DNA from: Eubacterium ramulus
GTDB taxonomy: Bacteria; Bacillota; Clostridia; Lachnospirales; Lachnospiraceae
Assembly (NCBI RefSeq): GCF_003122485.1
Contig: NZ_JRFU01000012.1
Span: forward strand, 1 to 52,273
Direction of reading: 5' to 3'
DNA length: 52,273 nt
Each line of letters starts with the position of its first letter. Position 1 is the stretch's first letter. The notes beneath the pieces are model-generated. The model worked only from the letters and a program-made list of their open reading frames with translations. It made no database searches and was not told the DNA's origin. Both the position numbers and the translations under genes were made by a program. Positions 1 to 9,184 of the stretch are shown here, one piece after another.

Positions 1-36
1 GTGGCTCTCGCCACACCGGACTGGCGGCTCTGCCGC
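1..36. repeat. two adjacent GC-rich mini-hairpins
   Basis: Bases 1-14 form a perfect stem GTGGC/GCCAC around TCTC, and bases 24-36 form GCGGC/GCCGC around TCT. The two units share the order GGCTCT, GCC, CACCG and repeat at about 22-bp spacing. They lie behind the last small ORF of the IS21 element. They may be part of its distal end or a transcript-end structure; no T-tract follows. Confidence 0.4.
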
Positions 37-72
37 ACCGTAATATTCACGGAGCAGAGTGCAGTCATTTAG

Positions 73-270
73 TTAGTATTCATCAGGAATAGCTATTCCG
101 TGTTCTGTAAGAAGTGCTTGTAAACGGTCAATATATTCTCTTAAGTGCTGGATTTCTATCCAATTATCATGACACAGTTCATCGGCTTCCTCTAATTCGT
201 GGCGGATTATTTCATAATCCATAAACTTGATGCATTTATGGTCTTTGCTGAAGGCACAATAGTCAGTCAT
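73..270 (-). CDS. small accessory protein of the IS21 element
   Basis: The product is 65 residues and of unknown function. It is acidic, with a Cys/His-rich N-terminal third (CAF, HKC, CHDN) and a helical, leucine-containing C-terminal half. I chose the ATG at 270 because AGGAG lies 6 bases upstream and because this start overlaps the istB stop (ATGACTGA arrangement), typical of translational coupling. A longer reading from 303 lies inside istB and lacks a ribosome site. It travels with the transposition genes, so a role in transposition control is possible, but this is inference from position only. Confidence 0.55.
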   Translation of the reverse strand: MTDYCAFSKDHKCIKFMDYEIIRHELEEADELCHDNWIEIQHLREYIDRLQALLTEHGIAIPDEY

Positions 271-1042
271 GGACAGCTCCTTTCCGGGAAGCGTTAATGC
301 CATGGCGTTCCCTCATGGATACACGGCCATCAATCATCACCTCATAGGAATTATGAATGATCCGGTCGATGATTGCTTCGCAAATAGTGGCATCACATTC
401 ATTTCCAATGCGGTTGTACCAGCCTTTTGGTTCAAACTGTGTACAGAAAATCACAGAGCCTTTCACACTACGGGCTTCGATGATCTCAAGAAGTTCCCGT
501 GTCTGTTCCGTAGATATTGGACTTAGCAGGAATTCATCCAGGATTAAAAGATCAATCTTCTGATATGCTTTGATCACCTTTTTCAGCGTGCCGTCCCCAT
601 GTGCAACAGCCAGTTCATTCAATAGATCCGGCAGACGTACATAACGTACCTTGATAAAGTTCCTGCAGGCTGCGATCCCGAGCGCACAGGCGATGTATGT
701 TTTGCCATTCCCGGAGGCTCCTTTTAAAATGATATGGTGGTCATCGGATATATATCGGCAGGTGGAGAATTCCAGCATCTGTCCTTTATCCAGATTTCGG
801 TCAGGATGATACTCGATATCTTCCATGCACGCATTGGGATAACGGAATTCAGCATTGCGGATAAGCTTTTGCAGTTTTGTGCTTTTTCGCTTATCCCATT
901 CTTTATCAACCAGCATACCGAAGCGATCTTCAAAGGATAATCCCTGATAGGTCTCAGGATCCCTGCACTGGCATTCAAAAGCATCTGACATTGCAGATAA
1001 TCGCAGATCATGCAGCTTATCTATGGTTGACTGACGGATCAT
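263..1042 (-). CDS. istB: IS21-family ATP-binding helper protein IstB
   Basis: This is the 259-residue AAA+ ATPase that assists the IstA transposase, related to DnaC-type loaders. The Walker A motif GASGNGKT is at residues 108-115 and a Walker B stretch LLILDEF is near 165-171. Length is normal for the family. Its start overlaps the end of istA by four bases (ATGA), so the two are translationally coupled. In IS21, IstB is known to bind target DNA and stimulate transposition; nothing in this copy looks broken. Confidence 0.95.
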   Translation of the reverse strand: MIRQSTIDKLHDLRLSAMSDAFECQCRDPETYQGLSFEDRFGMLVDKEWDKRKSTKLQKLIRNAEFRYPNACMEDIEYHPDRNLDKGQMLEFSTCRYISDDHHIILKGASGNGKTYIACALGIAACRNFIKVRYVRLPDLLNELAVAHGDGTLKKVIKAYQKIDLLILDEFLLSPISTEQTRELLEIIEARSVKGSVIFCTQFEPKGWYNRIGNECDATICEAIIDRIIHNSYEVMIDGRVSMRERHGINASRKGAVHD

Positions 1043-2589
1043 GAACGGTCACCTCCTTCGTAATAGGAGGCACCTCTGGTAATGCCATACTTGGAACTTT
1101 CTTTATTAAAAGCGCTGGAAGCAGCTTTCTCTACTGCCACTTTGTCCTGACCATTTTTCAAAATGGTGCTGATATTTTTCAAACTTGGGCTTGGCGTGTA
1201 ACTAAGTGCCTTAACACAGGCGTTTTCCAAACGTTCCGTACCATAGCGGTCCGCAAGTTTCATCAACGATGTACAGGATTTGTAACCCTGTTGTTCTACC
1301 TTATGCATATATAAAAAATGTTTTACTACAATAAGGGTGGAACAGCCAACATTCTTTCCCCAGTCCAGAAAACTGTCGGTGTTGTATTCCAGAAACTTTC
1401 TGTGATTTTCAGGCATATGTTCTGGTACATAAATCGGTTCCGGAGAGTACAGCTTACGCACATGCGATGCAATACGGTTGTTATGGTAAAAAACTTCAAT
1501 ACTGTTTTCAGTGACACGGATATCGACCTTCTTACCGATAAATTCATACGGGACAGAATACTTGCAATCTCCGATTTTTATGAGATAATCGGGTTGTATG
1601 GTGGCAGTTGACCAGACAGCCGTTTCATACGGGGAAGCAGGTAATGGCATGAGGAAGTCCTTTTCTTCTTCAATAAATGCAGATAACCTGCTTCCTTTCT
1701 TTTTCTGGAAAGGTTTCGCATTGAATTCTTCAAGTTTTTCATGGATGGCTTTATTAAGCTCATCAAAAGTGAAGAACTTCCGGTTTCTTAAGGCTGCAAG
1801 GATCCATATTTCAAGAACTTTTACAGTACCTTCCGCATTCGGTTTATCCTTCGGCTTTACCGGCCGGGCAGGAATAATTGCAGTTCCATAGTACTCTGCC
1901 ATTTCATGGTAGGATCGGTTAAGTATAAGCTCTGTCCGTGTGTTTTTGATCACACCTGTTTTAAGATTATCTGGTACAAGAATACGTGTTACGCCACCAA
2001 AGAATGAATAAGCATGGATATGAGCTTCTATCCAGTGGTTGGATTTCATATCCGGGAATGCTTCCGCATATCCATACAAACTGCATGGAAGAACGGCAAC
2101 AAATATATATGCAGGTATGTCACTGCAACTGGCAGCATCATAAACTTTAAGCGTATCGCCTACCCAGTCTACCTCCATTGTTTCTCCAGGTTTGCGCTTG
2201 ATTCTGAGAGTTGCCTTCTTTGATGCAGCATAGGCATGATATTTGTCATTGAACTGTGAATGCTGATATGGAATCGTATGCTCAGCTTCACATTTTGCAC
2301 AGTATTCTGCCCATAAAAGTGAGAGTGTTACACCGGGCTTGGCCAGTTCATTGTAAACATACTCGTAATCAGGGAGTCTTCTTCCCTCATTATTGCCCCT
2401 GCCTGGATAAAACAGATGCCCAATATCTCTGTTAGTCAGAGTTTCTGGAATAGGCCATTCCAGAGAATGTGTTTCAGCAAGCTTAAGCACCTCTGAAACT
2501 GTGTTGCGTGAACAGCATAAGCTGTTAGCAATGGCTACATTGCTGAACTTCAGACTATGCAGTCTGATGATTTCACGATAATCAGTCAT
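1039..2589 (-). CDS. istA: IS21-family transposase IstA
   Basis: The 516-residue DDE transposase has an N-terminal helix-turn-helix (about residues 15-40, with NVAIANSLCCSRNTV), an integrase-like catalytic core and a C-terminal beta-barrel-like region. The catalytic triad can be placed at D141 (EVDWVGD), D207 (VPDNLKTG) and E253 (PNAEGTVK). The frame is intact from ATG to stop and the downstream istB overlaps by four bases. The ribosome site GGAGG lies upstream of the ATG (ACAGGAGGTCGATAACC). The intact pair suggests a recently active element. Confidence 0.95.
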   Translation of the reverse strand: MTDYREIIRLHSLKFSNVAIANSLCCSRNTVSEVLKLAETHSLEWPIPETLTNRDIGHLFYPGRGNNEGRRLPDYEYVYNELAKPGVTLSLLWAEYCAKCEAEHTIPYQHSQFNDKYHAYAASKKATLRIKRKPGETMEVDWVGDTLKVYDAASCSDIPAYIFVAVLPCSLYGYAEAFPDMKSNHWIEAHIHAYSFFGGVTRILVPDNLKTGVIKNTRTELILNRSYHEMAEYYGTAIIPARPVKPKDKPNAEGTVKVLEIWILAALRNRKFFTFDELNKAIHEKLEEFNAKPFQKKKGSRLSAFIEEEKDFLMPLPASPYETAVWSTATIQPDYLIKIGDCKYSVPYEFIGKKVDIRVTENSIEVFYHNNRIASHVRKLYSPEPIYVPEHMPENHRKFLEYNTDSFLDWGKNVGCSTLIVVKHFLYMHKVEQQGYKSCTSLMKLADRYGTERLENACVKALSYTPSPSLKNISTILKNGQDKVAVEKAASSAFNKESSKYGITRGASYYEGGDRS

Positions 2590-2663
2590 GGTTATCGACC
2601 TCCTGTAATGAATTTACACAATTTTATGTGCATAGATTCATTATAGGCGATTGCACTATAGAG

Positions 2664-2707
2664 CGGAAATACCTGCTCTGAAATATCGGATTTAGGTGCT
2701 CTGAATT
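2664..2707. repeat. IS21 end repeats (probable transposase sites)
   Basis: Two 21-bp units, at 2664-2684 and 2687-2707, align at 16 of 21 positions and share CGGA at one end and TGCTCTGAA at the other. They lie between the istA start and the outer end of the element, spaced 23 bp. IS21 elements usually carry such repeated binding sites inside their termini, so I read these as IstA-binding sites. Confidence 0.55.
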
Positions 2708-2726
2708 TCTGGAAAAGATGCACTAC

Positions 2727-3023
2727 TTAAATGGAATATACATCTGGCAAAATCTCATAATGCCGTTTAAAGCTTTCCCCTTCCGGTAACGAATATTTGT
2801 TTTCCACAAATCCATCAAATGCGGTAAAAATCAAAAGATTCGCAACTAAATCGATATTAACGAATCTGGAACGTTCTCCAATAATATCCGAATGTATAAT
2901 AGATACTGTCGATTTTAAAGAAGTGTCATCATCATAGCATACCGGCCTGATTTCTATTGAACGCAAACGCAAATTCGATGACTCTATCATATCTACAATT
3001 GAATTTATGTACTGTTGATCCAT
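2727..3023 (-). CDS. hypothetical protein next to the IS21 end
   Basis: The 98-residue product is not recognised. It has a mixed alpha/beta look, is slightly acidic, and shows no membrane segment or obvious motif. GGGAGG lies about 13 bases before the ATG, a long but possible spacing. The stop codon falls at the presumed IS21 boundary, so the original C-terminus may have been lost to the insertion; this cannot be tested without an uninterrupted relative. Confidence 0.5.
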   Translation of the reverse strand: MDQQYINSIVDMIESSNLRLRSIEIRPVCYDDDTSLKSTVSIIHSDIIGERSRFVNIDLVANLLIFTAFDGFVENKYSLPEGESFKRHYEILPDVYSI

Positions 3024-3306
3024 AATTTAATTCTAACCTCCCAGATGTATGCTAGCATCATTTTAACACATGGCAAAAGAAGTAAATATCTTTTTTAGTT
3101 TTATTCTGCAATAATTTAGGAGCTGACAGCTTTTCTATAAATCTTCCAGATAAACATCTATCTCTAATTTCACATTAACATATCATCACTGATAAATGAG
3201 AGTTTTTCATTTTTATCAAACTTGCTCATACTTTCTCATTTTTTCGTGTCAATCCAATCATATTATACTGATACTCTGGCACTTTCCAGTGCCAGAGTAT
3301 TCATTT
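3024..3306. other. intergenic stretch closing the polysaccharide operon
   Basis: This non-coding, AT-rich stretch lies between the hypothetical gene and the end of the polysaccharide operon. It contains the strong hairpin at 3271-3300. I see no other gene, promoter or repeat in it that I can support. Confidence 0.5.
3271..3300 (-). terminator. terminator hairpin at end of polysaccharide operon
   Basis: A perfect 13-bp stem (ATACTCTGGCACT with AGTGCCAGAGTAT) encloses the loop TTCC. It sits 6 bp beyond the stop of the dehydrogenase gene, the last gene of the leftward operon. The T-rich tract expected after the stem on the minus strand is weak, while the plus strand has TCATTTTT, so it may work in both directions or rely on Rho. 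Confidence 0.7.
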
Positions 3307-4545
3307 TTAATCCCTTTTAAAAATATCCCTTGTATATACTTTATCCTGTACATCATCCAAACAGCTATCATATCTATTTGCAATGATTGCCTGACTCTGC
3401 TCCTTAAATTTATCCAGATTGTTCACAACCTTGCTTCCGAAGAAAGTGCTTCCATCTTCCAATGTTGGCTCATAAATAATAACTGATGCCCCTTTAGCTT
3501 TAATTCTCTTCATAACTCCCTGTATAGAGGACTGGCGGAAATTATCTGAATTTGATTTCATAGTAAGACGATATACACCAATCACAACATCTTTTTCCAT
3601 AGAAGCATCATAAGTATTTTCATCTCCATAAGCATAATATCCTGCTTTCTGTAATACACGATCTGCTATGAAATCTTTCCTTGTTCTATTAGACTCAACG
3701 ATTGCAGACATCATGTTCTGCGGAACATCCTCATAATTAGCCAAGAGCTGCTTGGTATCTTTTGGTAAACAATAACCACCATATCCAAATGACGGATTAT
3801 TATAATGCGAACCGATTCTAGGATCAAGACACACACCGTTAATAATCTGCTGTGTGTTCAGTCCTTTCATTTCTGCATAAGTATCAAGCTCATTAAAATA
3901 TGAAACTCTAAGAGCCAGATATGTATTAGCAAATAATTTGACTGCCTCTGCTTCTGTAAATCCCATAATCAATGTATCAATATTTTCTTTAATTGCACCT
4001 TCCTGTAACAATCCGGCAAACGTGTTCGCAGCTTTTACCAATCTGGCATTTTCAACATCTGTTCCCACAATAATTCTGGACGGATACAGATTATCATATA
4101 ATGCTTTTGACTCTCGTAAAAATTCCGGACTGAAGATAATATTATCACAGTGAAATTTCTCTCTAATGCTTGCAGTATACCCTACCGGAATTGTAGATTT
4201 AATTACCATAATTGCATCTGGATTATATTCAACAACCAGCTTAATGACCGCTTCTACTGCTGATGTATCAAAGAAATTCTTCTTACTGTCATAATTGGTC
4301 GGAGCTGCAATTACAACAAAATCTGCATCTTTATACGCTGCTTCTGCATCCAATGTAGCTGTCAGATTCAGTTCTTTTTCCTTCAAATACTTTTCAATAT
4401 ACTCATCCTGGATTGGACTGATTCTTTTATTAATCTTCTCAACTTTCTCTGGAATAATATCTACTGCCATTACCTCATGATTTTGAGATAATAATGTGGC
4501 AATAGAAAGTCCTACATATCCTGTTCCTGCTACTGCTATTTTCAT
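3307..4545 (-). CDS. ugd: UDP-glucose/UDP-sugar 6-dehydrogenase
   Basis: The 412-residue enzyme oxidises a UDP-hexose C6 hydroxyl to a UDP-uronic acid with NAD+, feeding polysaccharide assembly. The N-terminal Rossmann motif GTGYVG is at 7-12. The middle domain has FSPEFLRES (138-146) and [10 protein letters not shown] with K203. The C-terminal half carries the catalytic cysteine C259 in [10 protein letters not shown]. Length and architecture fit Ugd, so UDP-glucose to UDP-glucuronate is the likeliest reaction, but UDP-GalNAc/ManNAc dehydrogenases share these motifs. It is the last gene of the operon and precedes the hairpin at 3271-3300. Confidence 0.88.
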   Translation of the reverse strand: MKIAVAGTGYVGLSIATLLSQNHEVMAVDIIPEKVEKINKRISPIQDEYIEKYLKEKELNLTATLDAEAAYKDADFVVIAAPTNYDSKKNFFDTSAVEAVIKLVVEYNPDAIMVIKSTIPVGYTASIREKFHCDNIIFSPEFLRESKALYDNLYPSRIIVGTDVENARLVKAANTFAGLLQEGAIKENIDTLIMGFTEAEAVKLFANTYLALRVSYFNELDTYAEMKGLNTQQIINGVCLDPRIGSHYNNPSFGYGGYCLPKDTKQLLANYEDVPQNMMSAIVESNRTRKDFIADRVLQKAGYYAYGDENTYDASMEKDVVIGVYRLTMKSNSDNFRQSSIQGVMKRIKAKGASVIIYEPTLEDGSTFFGSKVVNNLDKFKEQSQAIIANRYDSCLDDVQDKVYTRDIFKRD

Positions 4546-4559
4546 TATATTTCCCCCAT

Positions 4560-5423
4560 TTACTGATAATTTTCTTTGGTTTGTAACTTATTTAAAAAAT
4601 ACATATTAACTTGATTGATTGGCGTTTCAGCGTCATGATAATAACCATCATTTAGCACATACAATACATCATCAACAATCGTAATCCCTTCAATTGCATA
4701 TGAATCTTTCAATACATATAATGGTTTAACTTTACTTGTTTTTAAGTCAACTGTATAAATATAGCTATCTCCATGATAGTCTACACCTGCTGAAAAATAT
4801 ATCAAATCATTTTTTTCGTCTAAAAACAATTGATCTTGTCCTTTTATATGTATTTTAATTGTTTTTTGTACTACGCCATCATATGAACAATTATATAAAT
4901 AATTATTTGTCAAAATCCAAAGCGTGTTACTCCTACTATCATTTGTAATGCCAGATGGTTCTTTTATATCAAAACTTCCTAATTCATTTCCTTTTTCGTC
5001 TATATGGCGAACTTTGTTTTCTCCATAAGAACATAACCAGATAGTTCCATCTGTTGACTTAGTAACTCCTTGTATATCTCTCATATTCTCAAATTTTAAA
5101 TAACAAGGTATATCTCCTTTAATAGCCGAAAAATCCTTTTCAACTATTTCGACAGAAGCCTGGAAAGTTTTATCATTAGGCTTATATTTACCTGCATTCC
5201 CTATAAAAAAACACTCTTCTTCTTTATCCCAATAAAGCCCTGTACATGTAAATCCTACATTAGTTTTTTCTTTGTCCGGCAATTTTAATATTTTATTTGC
5301 ATATATTTTGTCACATTTCTCTTGTTCAATTTTTACTCTAATACGTGGTAAAATTATATATCCTACTGTAAAAAATATTATGAGAAAAAATAACATAAAA
5401 ATTAATCGTTTTTTCTTCTTCAT
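4560..5423 (-). CDS. membrane-anchored propeller-like protein of the polysaccharide operon
   Basis: The 287-residue protein starts with a lysine cluster and one hydrophobic helix (about residues 5-23), so it is likely a signal-anchored extracellular protein. The rest shows repeating beta-strand blocks with [17 protein letters not shown] and LYVLNDG, which resemble NHL/SMP-30-type propeller blades; this is a fold guess. The ATG at 5423 is chosen because it overlaps the flippase stop (ATGA) and follows AAAGGAAAG; a start 33 bases upstream lies inside the flippase gene. A role in polymer handling or sensing at the cell surface is possible but unproven. Confidence 0.7.
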   Translation of the reverse strand: MKKKKRLIFMLFFLIIFFTVGYIILPRIRVKIEQEKCDKIYANKILKLPDKEKTNVGFTCTGLYWDKEEECFFIGNAGKYKPNDKTFQASVEIVEKDFSAIKGDIPCYLKFENMRDIQGVTKSTDGTIWLCSYGENKVRHIDEKGNELGSFDIKEPSGITNDSRSNTLWILTNNYLYNCSYDGVVQKTIKIHIKGQDQLFLDEKNDLIYFSAGVDYHGDSYIYTVDLKTSKVKPLYVLKDSYAIEGITIVDDVLYVLNDGYYHDAETPINQVNMYFLNKLQTKENYQ

Positions 5424-6880
5424 ACTTTCTTTCCTTTTCTCAGTTCTGGTATCCATTTTTTCCTTGTTGCAACCAACAATACAAACATCATTAAAGCCAA
5501 CAAATATCTAGCAACTGCATTTTTATATACAGCAACCATAGACAACGCCACAATACTCGTACCTATAAGTATTGTCATTTGCATTTTTGTATTAAAATAA
5601 TTTTTCATTTGTATCTCATTATCAATACATTCTTTTCTTGCTAATACAAAATATAAAATCATGACTATTAAATAGCTTACTAATGACGTATATCCACCAG
5701 CAACATATCCAAAAATCGGAATAAAAATAGCATTTAAAATTATATTACACACTGCTGCAAATACTGACGCAAACAAAATAAATTTCGTCTTTTTATAGTA
5801 GAACAAGATATTTACATATTGTTGATATATATACATAACAATAACACTAATTGCTAATGGTGGCATAACCCATATTGCCTCTAAATATTTTTTCCCTCCT
5901 AAAATCAAAATTATTTCTGGAGCCATCACAATTTCCGCAATAGCGCAAAAAGCAACTATAATTGTCCCGACTGTTATCAATTTACTTTTATCTTTCGACG
6001 AATCCTTTAACTTTAATTCCTTAAACAGCCATGCCTGTAAAGATAAATTCAACGCACCACTTATAACAAAGATGACCATAGCTGCACTATATGACACACT
6101 ATATAAAGCAGCATCTTCATAACCATCAATTTTTTGTATCATTAAACGATCCGAATGATTTAATAATATCATTGATAAGTAATATGGCATCAATGGCAAA
6201 TTATATTTCAATGCATCTATTGCATAGTCTTTTTTCCATAATGTGGATGTATCTTTATAATTTGATATAAAAAACGGAATTGCAACCCCTAACTGGATTA
6301 CTGTCCTTGTAGCTATAACATAAAATATAGGATTATCTAAATTAAGGAAAACAGTTAATGCACCAACGATAGGTCCGATAAGACCATATACAATTATTGC
6401 AAATAACATTTTCTTATATTGGTTATCAACTCTTTGTCTTGATGACCACAATCCAAAACTGATAGTTCCTATAAAAGAACATATCATCAGTATACTTAAC
6501 GGAGTACTTATTCCAGTAATATAATTAATACCCTTGTGAAACATTAAATACATTAATGTCCAAATCACAATCAATACAATACTCAATGATTGCATAGTTG
6601 CTGTATATGTTGTCCTATTTTCATCGTCCCTTACTAATCCTGCAACATAACCATTGCTGTATATTCTCAATGTTATAATAATCTCAAATATTTCTAGCCA
6701 GGACATAAATATACTATATATTCCATATTCCTCCGTAGCTAAGTAATGCGTCAGTATAATCATTACCAACCAAGGCGCAATTTTTTGTATTATATTTCCC
6801 ACTGCATACCAAGACGCAGCTTTCATTTCTACTGACATATCTCTATATTTTTTTATGATTTTTTTAAGAAAAAGTTTCAT
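5420..6880 (-). CDS. Wzx-type oligosaccharide flippase
   Basis: The 486-residue polytopic membrane protein has about 12-14 hydrophobic helices and charged loops such as SSRQRVDNQYKK, as expected for the polysaccharide branch of the MOP exporter superfamily. It would move undecaprenyl-linked repeat units across the membrane. It lies between the polymerase (2-bp gap) and the anchored protein, whose start overlaps its stop. Sequence in this family is poorly conserved, so the assignment rests on length, topology and operon context. Confidence 0.82.
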   Translation of the reverse strand: MKLFLKKIIKKYRDMSVEMKAASWYAVGNIIQKIAPWLVMIILTHYLATEEYGIYSIFMSWLEIFEIIITLRIYSNGYVAGLVRDDENRTTYTATMQSLSIVLIVIWTLMYLMFHKGINYITGISTPLSILMICSFIGTISFGLWSSRQRVDNQYKKMLFAIIVYGLIGPIVGALTVFLNLDNPIFYVIATRTVIQLGVAIPFFISNYKDTSTLWKKDYAIDALKYNLPLMPYYLSMILLNHSDRLMIQKIDGYEDAALYSVSYSAAMVIFVISGALNLSLQAWLFKELKLKDSSKDKSKLITVGTIIVAFCAIAEIVMAPEIILILGGKKYLEAIWVMPPLAISVIVMYIYQQYVNILFYYKKTKFILFASVFAAVCNIILNAIFIPIFGYVAGGYTSLVSYLIVMILYFVLARKECIDNEIQMKNYFNTKMQMTILIGTSIVALSMVAVYKNAVARYLLALMMFVLLVATRKKWIPELRKGKKV

Positions 6881-6882
6881 AT

Positions 6883-8064
6883 TTAACTCACTTCTATTGA
6901 CTGATAAATCTTGCTATTTCCAAAAAAGAAAATAGCAATAAAAATAGTTGATAAATAATGAATCCATATACTCGATCCTGTCATTCCGATGCCTATATAA
7001 CATAGCAACATAAAATACATAAATTTTTTACACTTTAAAGGTGCAATATACTTTATCGTTCTTGCACGAATCAATGTAATTCCAAGAATAATGATAGTTC
7101 CCCATATTCCGAAAAATATCAAAAATTGCAAAACAACATTATGTGCATAATAATATTCACCCGACGTAATATATAGCGGAATTCCAAATCCTCCTGGCAA
7201 ACCGACTCTACCTCTTATATACTCTACACATGCCGTATAAATATAATCTCTGTTGGTCAAGTATATCTCATTGCTTTTTATTTGATTTATCAACAAAGTA
7301 ACACTTCGAGATTGCATTCCATATTGTGCTAGTTTTTGGCTTACCCAATATAAAATATCTATTAAATTGTTTAGCAAAATATATGCCGATACTACCAGTC
7401 CTACAATAATTATTAGTTTCTTCCATAACTTTATTTTACCTGAATATACATATGCAAATAAAATCATGCACGCTGATATTACTGCAGACATACGTCCACC
7501 CAAAACAGCAGTTACAAGAATATTAATGGCAACATTAATATATAACCATTTTCTTTTTTCAATTCCCTGAAGCACCATGTAAGAACCAATAAATACATTT
7601 GGTACACATATACTTGTAAATATTGAATAATGCACTAGCCCTTGTTTAAGTAAGACAACTGCAACTAATACCAACGGTAAATTTAATTTAGAAAATTTCC
7701 ACCATTTTTCAACAAATATTCTTAAATCAAATATATTATTTGAAACACACAAACATGGAACTGCTATGCCAACCAACGCTTGTATACCTTCTATAAATAC
7801 ATAATATCGATAAGGCACTACTATATAATTAATGATTATCGCAGAACAAAAAACAAACAAAAATGTAAGCACACGTTTATTCATGCTCATTGTCGTTCCT
7901 ATTGCTATTATCGCAAGCATCATATAAATTAGATATTCATATAACGATGAAATTTTAAAAGTGTTTTCTAAAATATTCGCAAAGTATGGAACATAAATAT
8001 ATATCACCAATATAATTGCAAGTATTCTACTTTTCTGTTTTATATTTCTTTGTCCATTTCTCAT
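6883..8064 (-). CDS. Wzy-type polysaccharide polymerase / O-antigen ligase-like protein
   Basis: The 393-residue protein is almost entirely hydrophobic, with about 10-12 predicted helices and one large extracytoplasmic loop (about residues 255-305, containing TNRDYIYTACVEYIRG and PGGFGIPLY). That layout is typical of Wzy polymerases and WaaL-like ligases. It should join lipid-linked repeat units on the outer face of the membrane. It is followed at once by the flippase. Family members diverge strongly, so polymerase rather than ligase is inferred from the Wzx/Wzy-type operon. Confidence 0.75.
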   Translation of the reverse strand: MRNGQRNIKQKSRILAIILVIYIYVPYFANILENTFKISSLYEYLIYMMLAIIAIGTTMSMNKRVLTFLFVFCSAIIINYIVVPYRYYVFIEGIQALVGIAVPCLCVSNNIFDLRIFVEKWWKFSKLNLPLVLVAVVLLKQGLVHYSIFTSICVPNVFIGSYMVLQGIEKRKWLYINVAINILVTAVLGGRMSAVISACMILFAYVYSGKIKLWKKLIIIVGLVVSAYILLNNLIDILYWVSQKLAQYGMQSRSVTLLINQIKSNEIYLTNRDYIYTACVEYIRGRVGLPGGFGIPLYITSGEYYYAHNVVLQFLIFFGIWGTIIILGITLIRARTIKYIAPLKCKKFMYFMLLCYIGIGMTGSSIWIHYLSTIFIAIFFFGNSKIYQSIEVS

Positions 8065-8072
8065 ATCGCACC

Positions 8073-9182
8073 TTATTTCTTGCGTTTTCTTATAACTTTA
8101 TTATATATTTCTTTCCAGTCATATAATGCCGTTTTGAAAAATATAAACGGATACTTTCTTTCATAACTATTCTTTTTCTTTTCATCCCATACTTCATTGT
8201 TATCAGCTAATTTTTGTGAAAATGCATCTTTAACTTCTTTCGACAACCATTCTCTACCATCTTCACATACTCTGTTACGAATGTCAGCGTATGTTGGTGT
8301 TTCTAATTCTGGAACTACTCCCAAGGTTAAAAATGCATGACCATTATAACAATATGGCTGTCTGCAATGTTTTCCCACTGGATTAAAGATTATTGGTTGT
8401 TCAGGATTTTTAAATATATTTTGATTACTAAGCTGTCCATAACATGGCTTAGCAGCCCCAGTTCCTAAATCAACGTACAAAGTCCAAGCTCCCGCATAAC
8501 AAAAATCATCTATTTTTTTCTGAAAAATATCCAATTTGAAATCAAACATTGTAGAATCAAATTTTCTCCAAACAGACTCATACTCTTTTCTTGACATAGA
8601 TGTCAAAAGATCTTTTTTCTCAGTCAAATCATTTCGTCCTACTGTAATTTGACATGCTGCTCCTAGTTCTGATTTACAAAGATTTATAATTTCATCAATA
8701 TCATCAATCAATCCATCATAAGGCATTAACTCAACAGTAAACGAACATCCCTTTTCCCACATCTTTTTCACATTTGAAAAGTATCTATCTATCCATCCTT
8801 TTTTCTTTAACTCTGCATAGTGGAAAGAGAATTTGAACTCCAAATGCTCTAACAAATTTCTTGGAAACTCAGCAATTTCATCAAATCGACTTGTCAATGT
8901 TCCATTTGTTACAACCTCTAAAAAATGTCCTTGTAATAATAATTGGTAAATATATTGAGGCATTTCTTTCGGAATAAGAGTTTCTCCTCCTCCCGTTAGA
9001 TTTATAATACAAGTGCCTCCTAACCTCTCTTTTGAAAGACATTTGCCAACATGCTCTGGAGTATATAAAAATTTGGCTGCTCCTTTTTCATTTTCTTTCA
9101 ATGCTGAAATATAACAATATTCACATTTAAGATTACAATTCTTAATTGGTACATTGATAACTAACAATCTTTTAATTTCCAT
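8073..9182 (-). CDS. radical SAM protein of unknown function in polysaccharide operon
   Basis: The 369-residue protein begins with the CX3CX2C iron-sulfur motif (C16, C20, C23; CNLKCEYC), followed by the SAM-binding GGGET at about 64-68. The C-terminal third adds five cysteines (C228, C247, C273, C278, C306), suggesting an auxiliary cluster or metal site of the SPASM/twitch kind. It lies between the polymerase and the pyruvyl transferase with gaps of only 2-8 bp, so it is co-transcribed. Such enzymes modify peptides, sugars or lipids; the substrate here is unknown, and a sugar or lipid-linked modification is only a contextual guess. Confidence 0.8.
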   Translation of the reverse strand: MEIKRLLVINVPIKNCNLKCEYCYISALKENEKGAAKFLYTPEHVGKCLSKERLGGTCIINLTGGGETLIPKEMPQYIYQLLLQGHFLEVVTNGTLTSRFDEIAEFPRNLLEHLEFKFSFHYAELKKKGWIDRYFSNVKKMWEKGCSFTVELMPYDGLIDDIDEIINLCKSELGAACQITVGRNDLTEKKDLLTSMSRKEYESVWRKFDSTMFDFKLDIFQKKIDDFCYAGAWTLYVDLGTGAAKPCYGQLSNQNIFKNPEQPIIFNPVGKHCRQPYCYNGHAFLTLGVVPELETPTYADIRNRVCEDGREWLSKEVKDAFSQKLADNNEVWDEKKKNSYERKYPFIFFKTALYDWKEIYNKVIRKRKK

Positions 9183-9184
9183 AC

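Larger units (their letters stand above)
1..2726 (-). mobile_element. IS21-family insertion sequence, incomplete at window edge
   Basis: The element reads leftward: an istA-type transposase, an overlapping istB-type ATPase and a small third ORF, which is the IS21 plan. The istA-side end is recognisable near 2664-2720, where two related 21-bp units sit in front of the transposase; multiple end repeats are usual for IS21. The other end was not identified: bases 1-36 hold two GC-rich mini-hairpins but no match to the istA-side end, so the terminus may lie outside the window. The outer boundary at about 2726 is an estimate, placed where the hypothetical gene at 2727 ends. No target duplication could be checked. 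Confidence 0.75.

Noticed and set aside
1-36. A short CRISPR-like or tandem repeat
   Set aside because: Only two imperfect units of about 22 bp occur, with no spacers and no cas genes; position suggests IS21 end structure.
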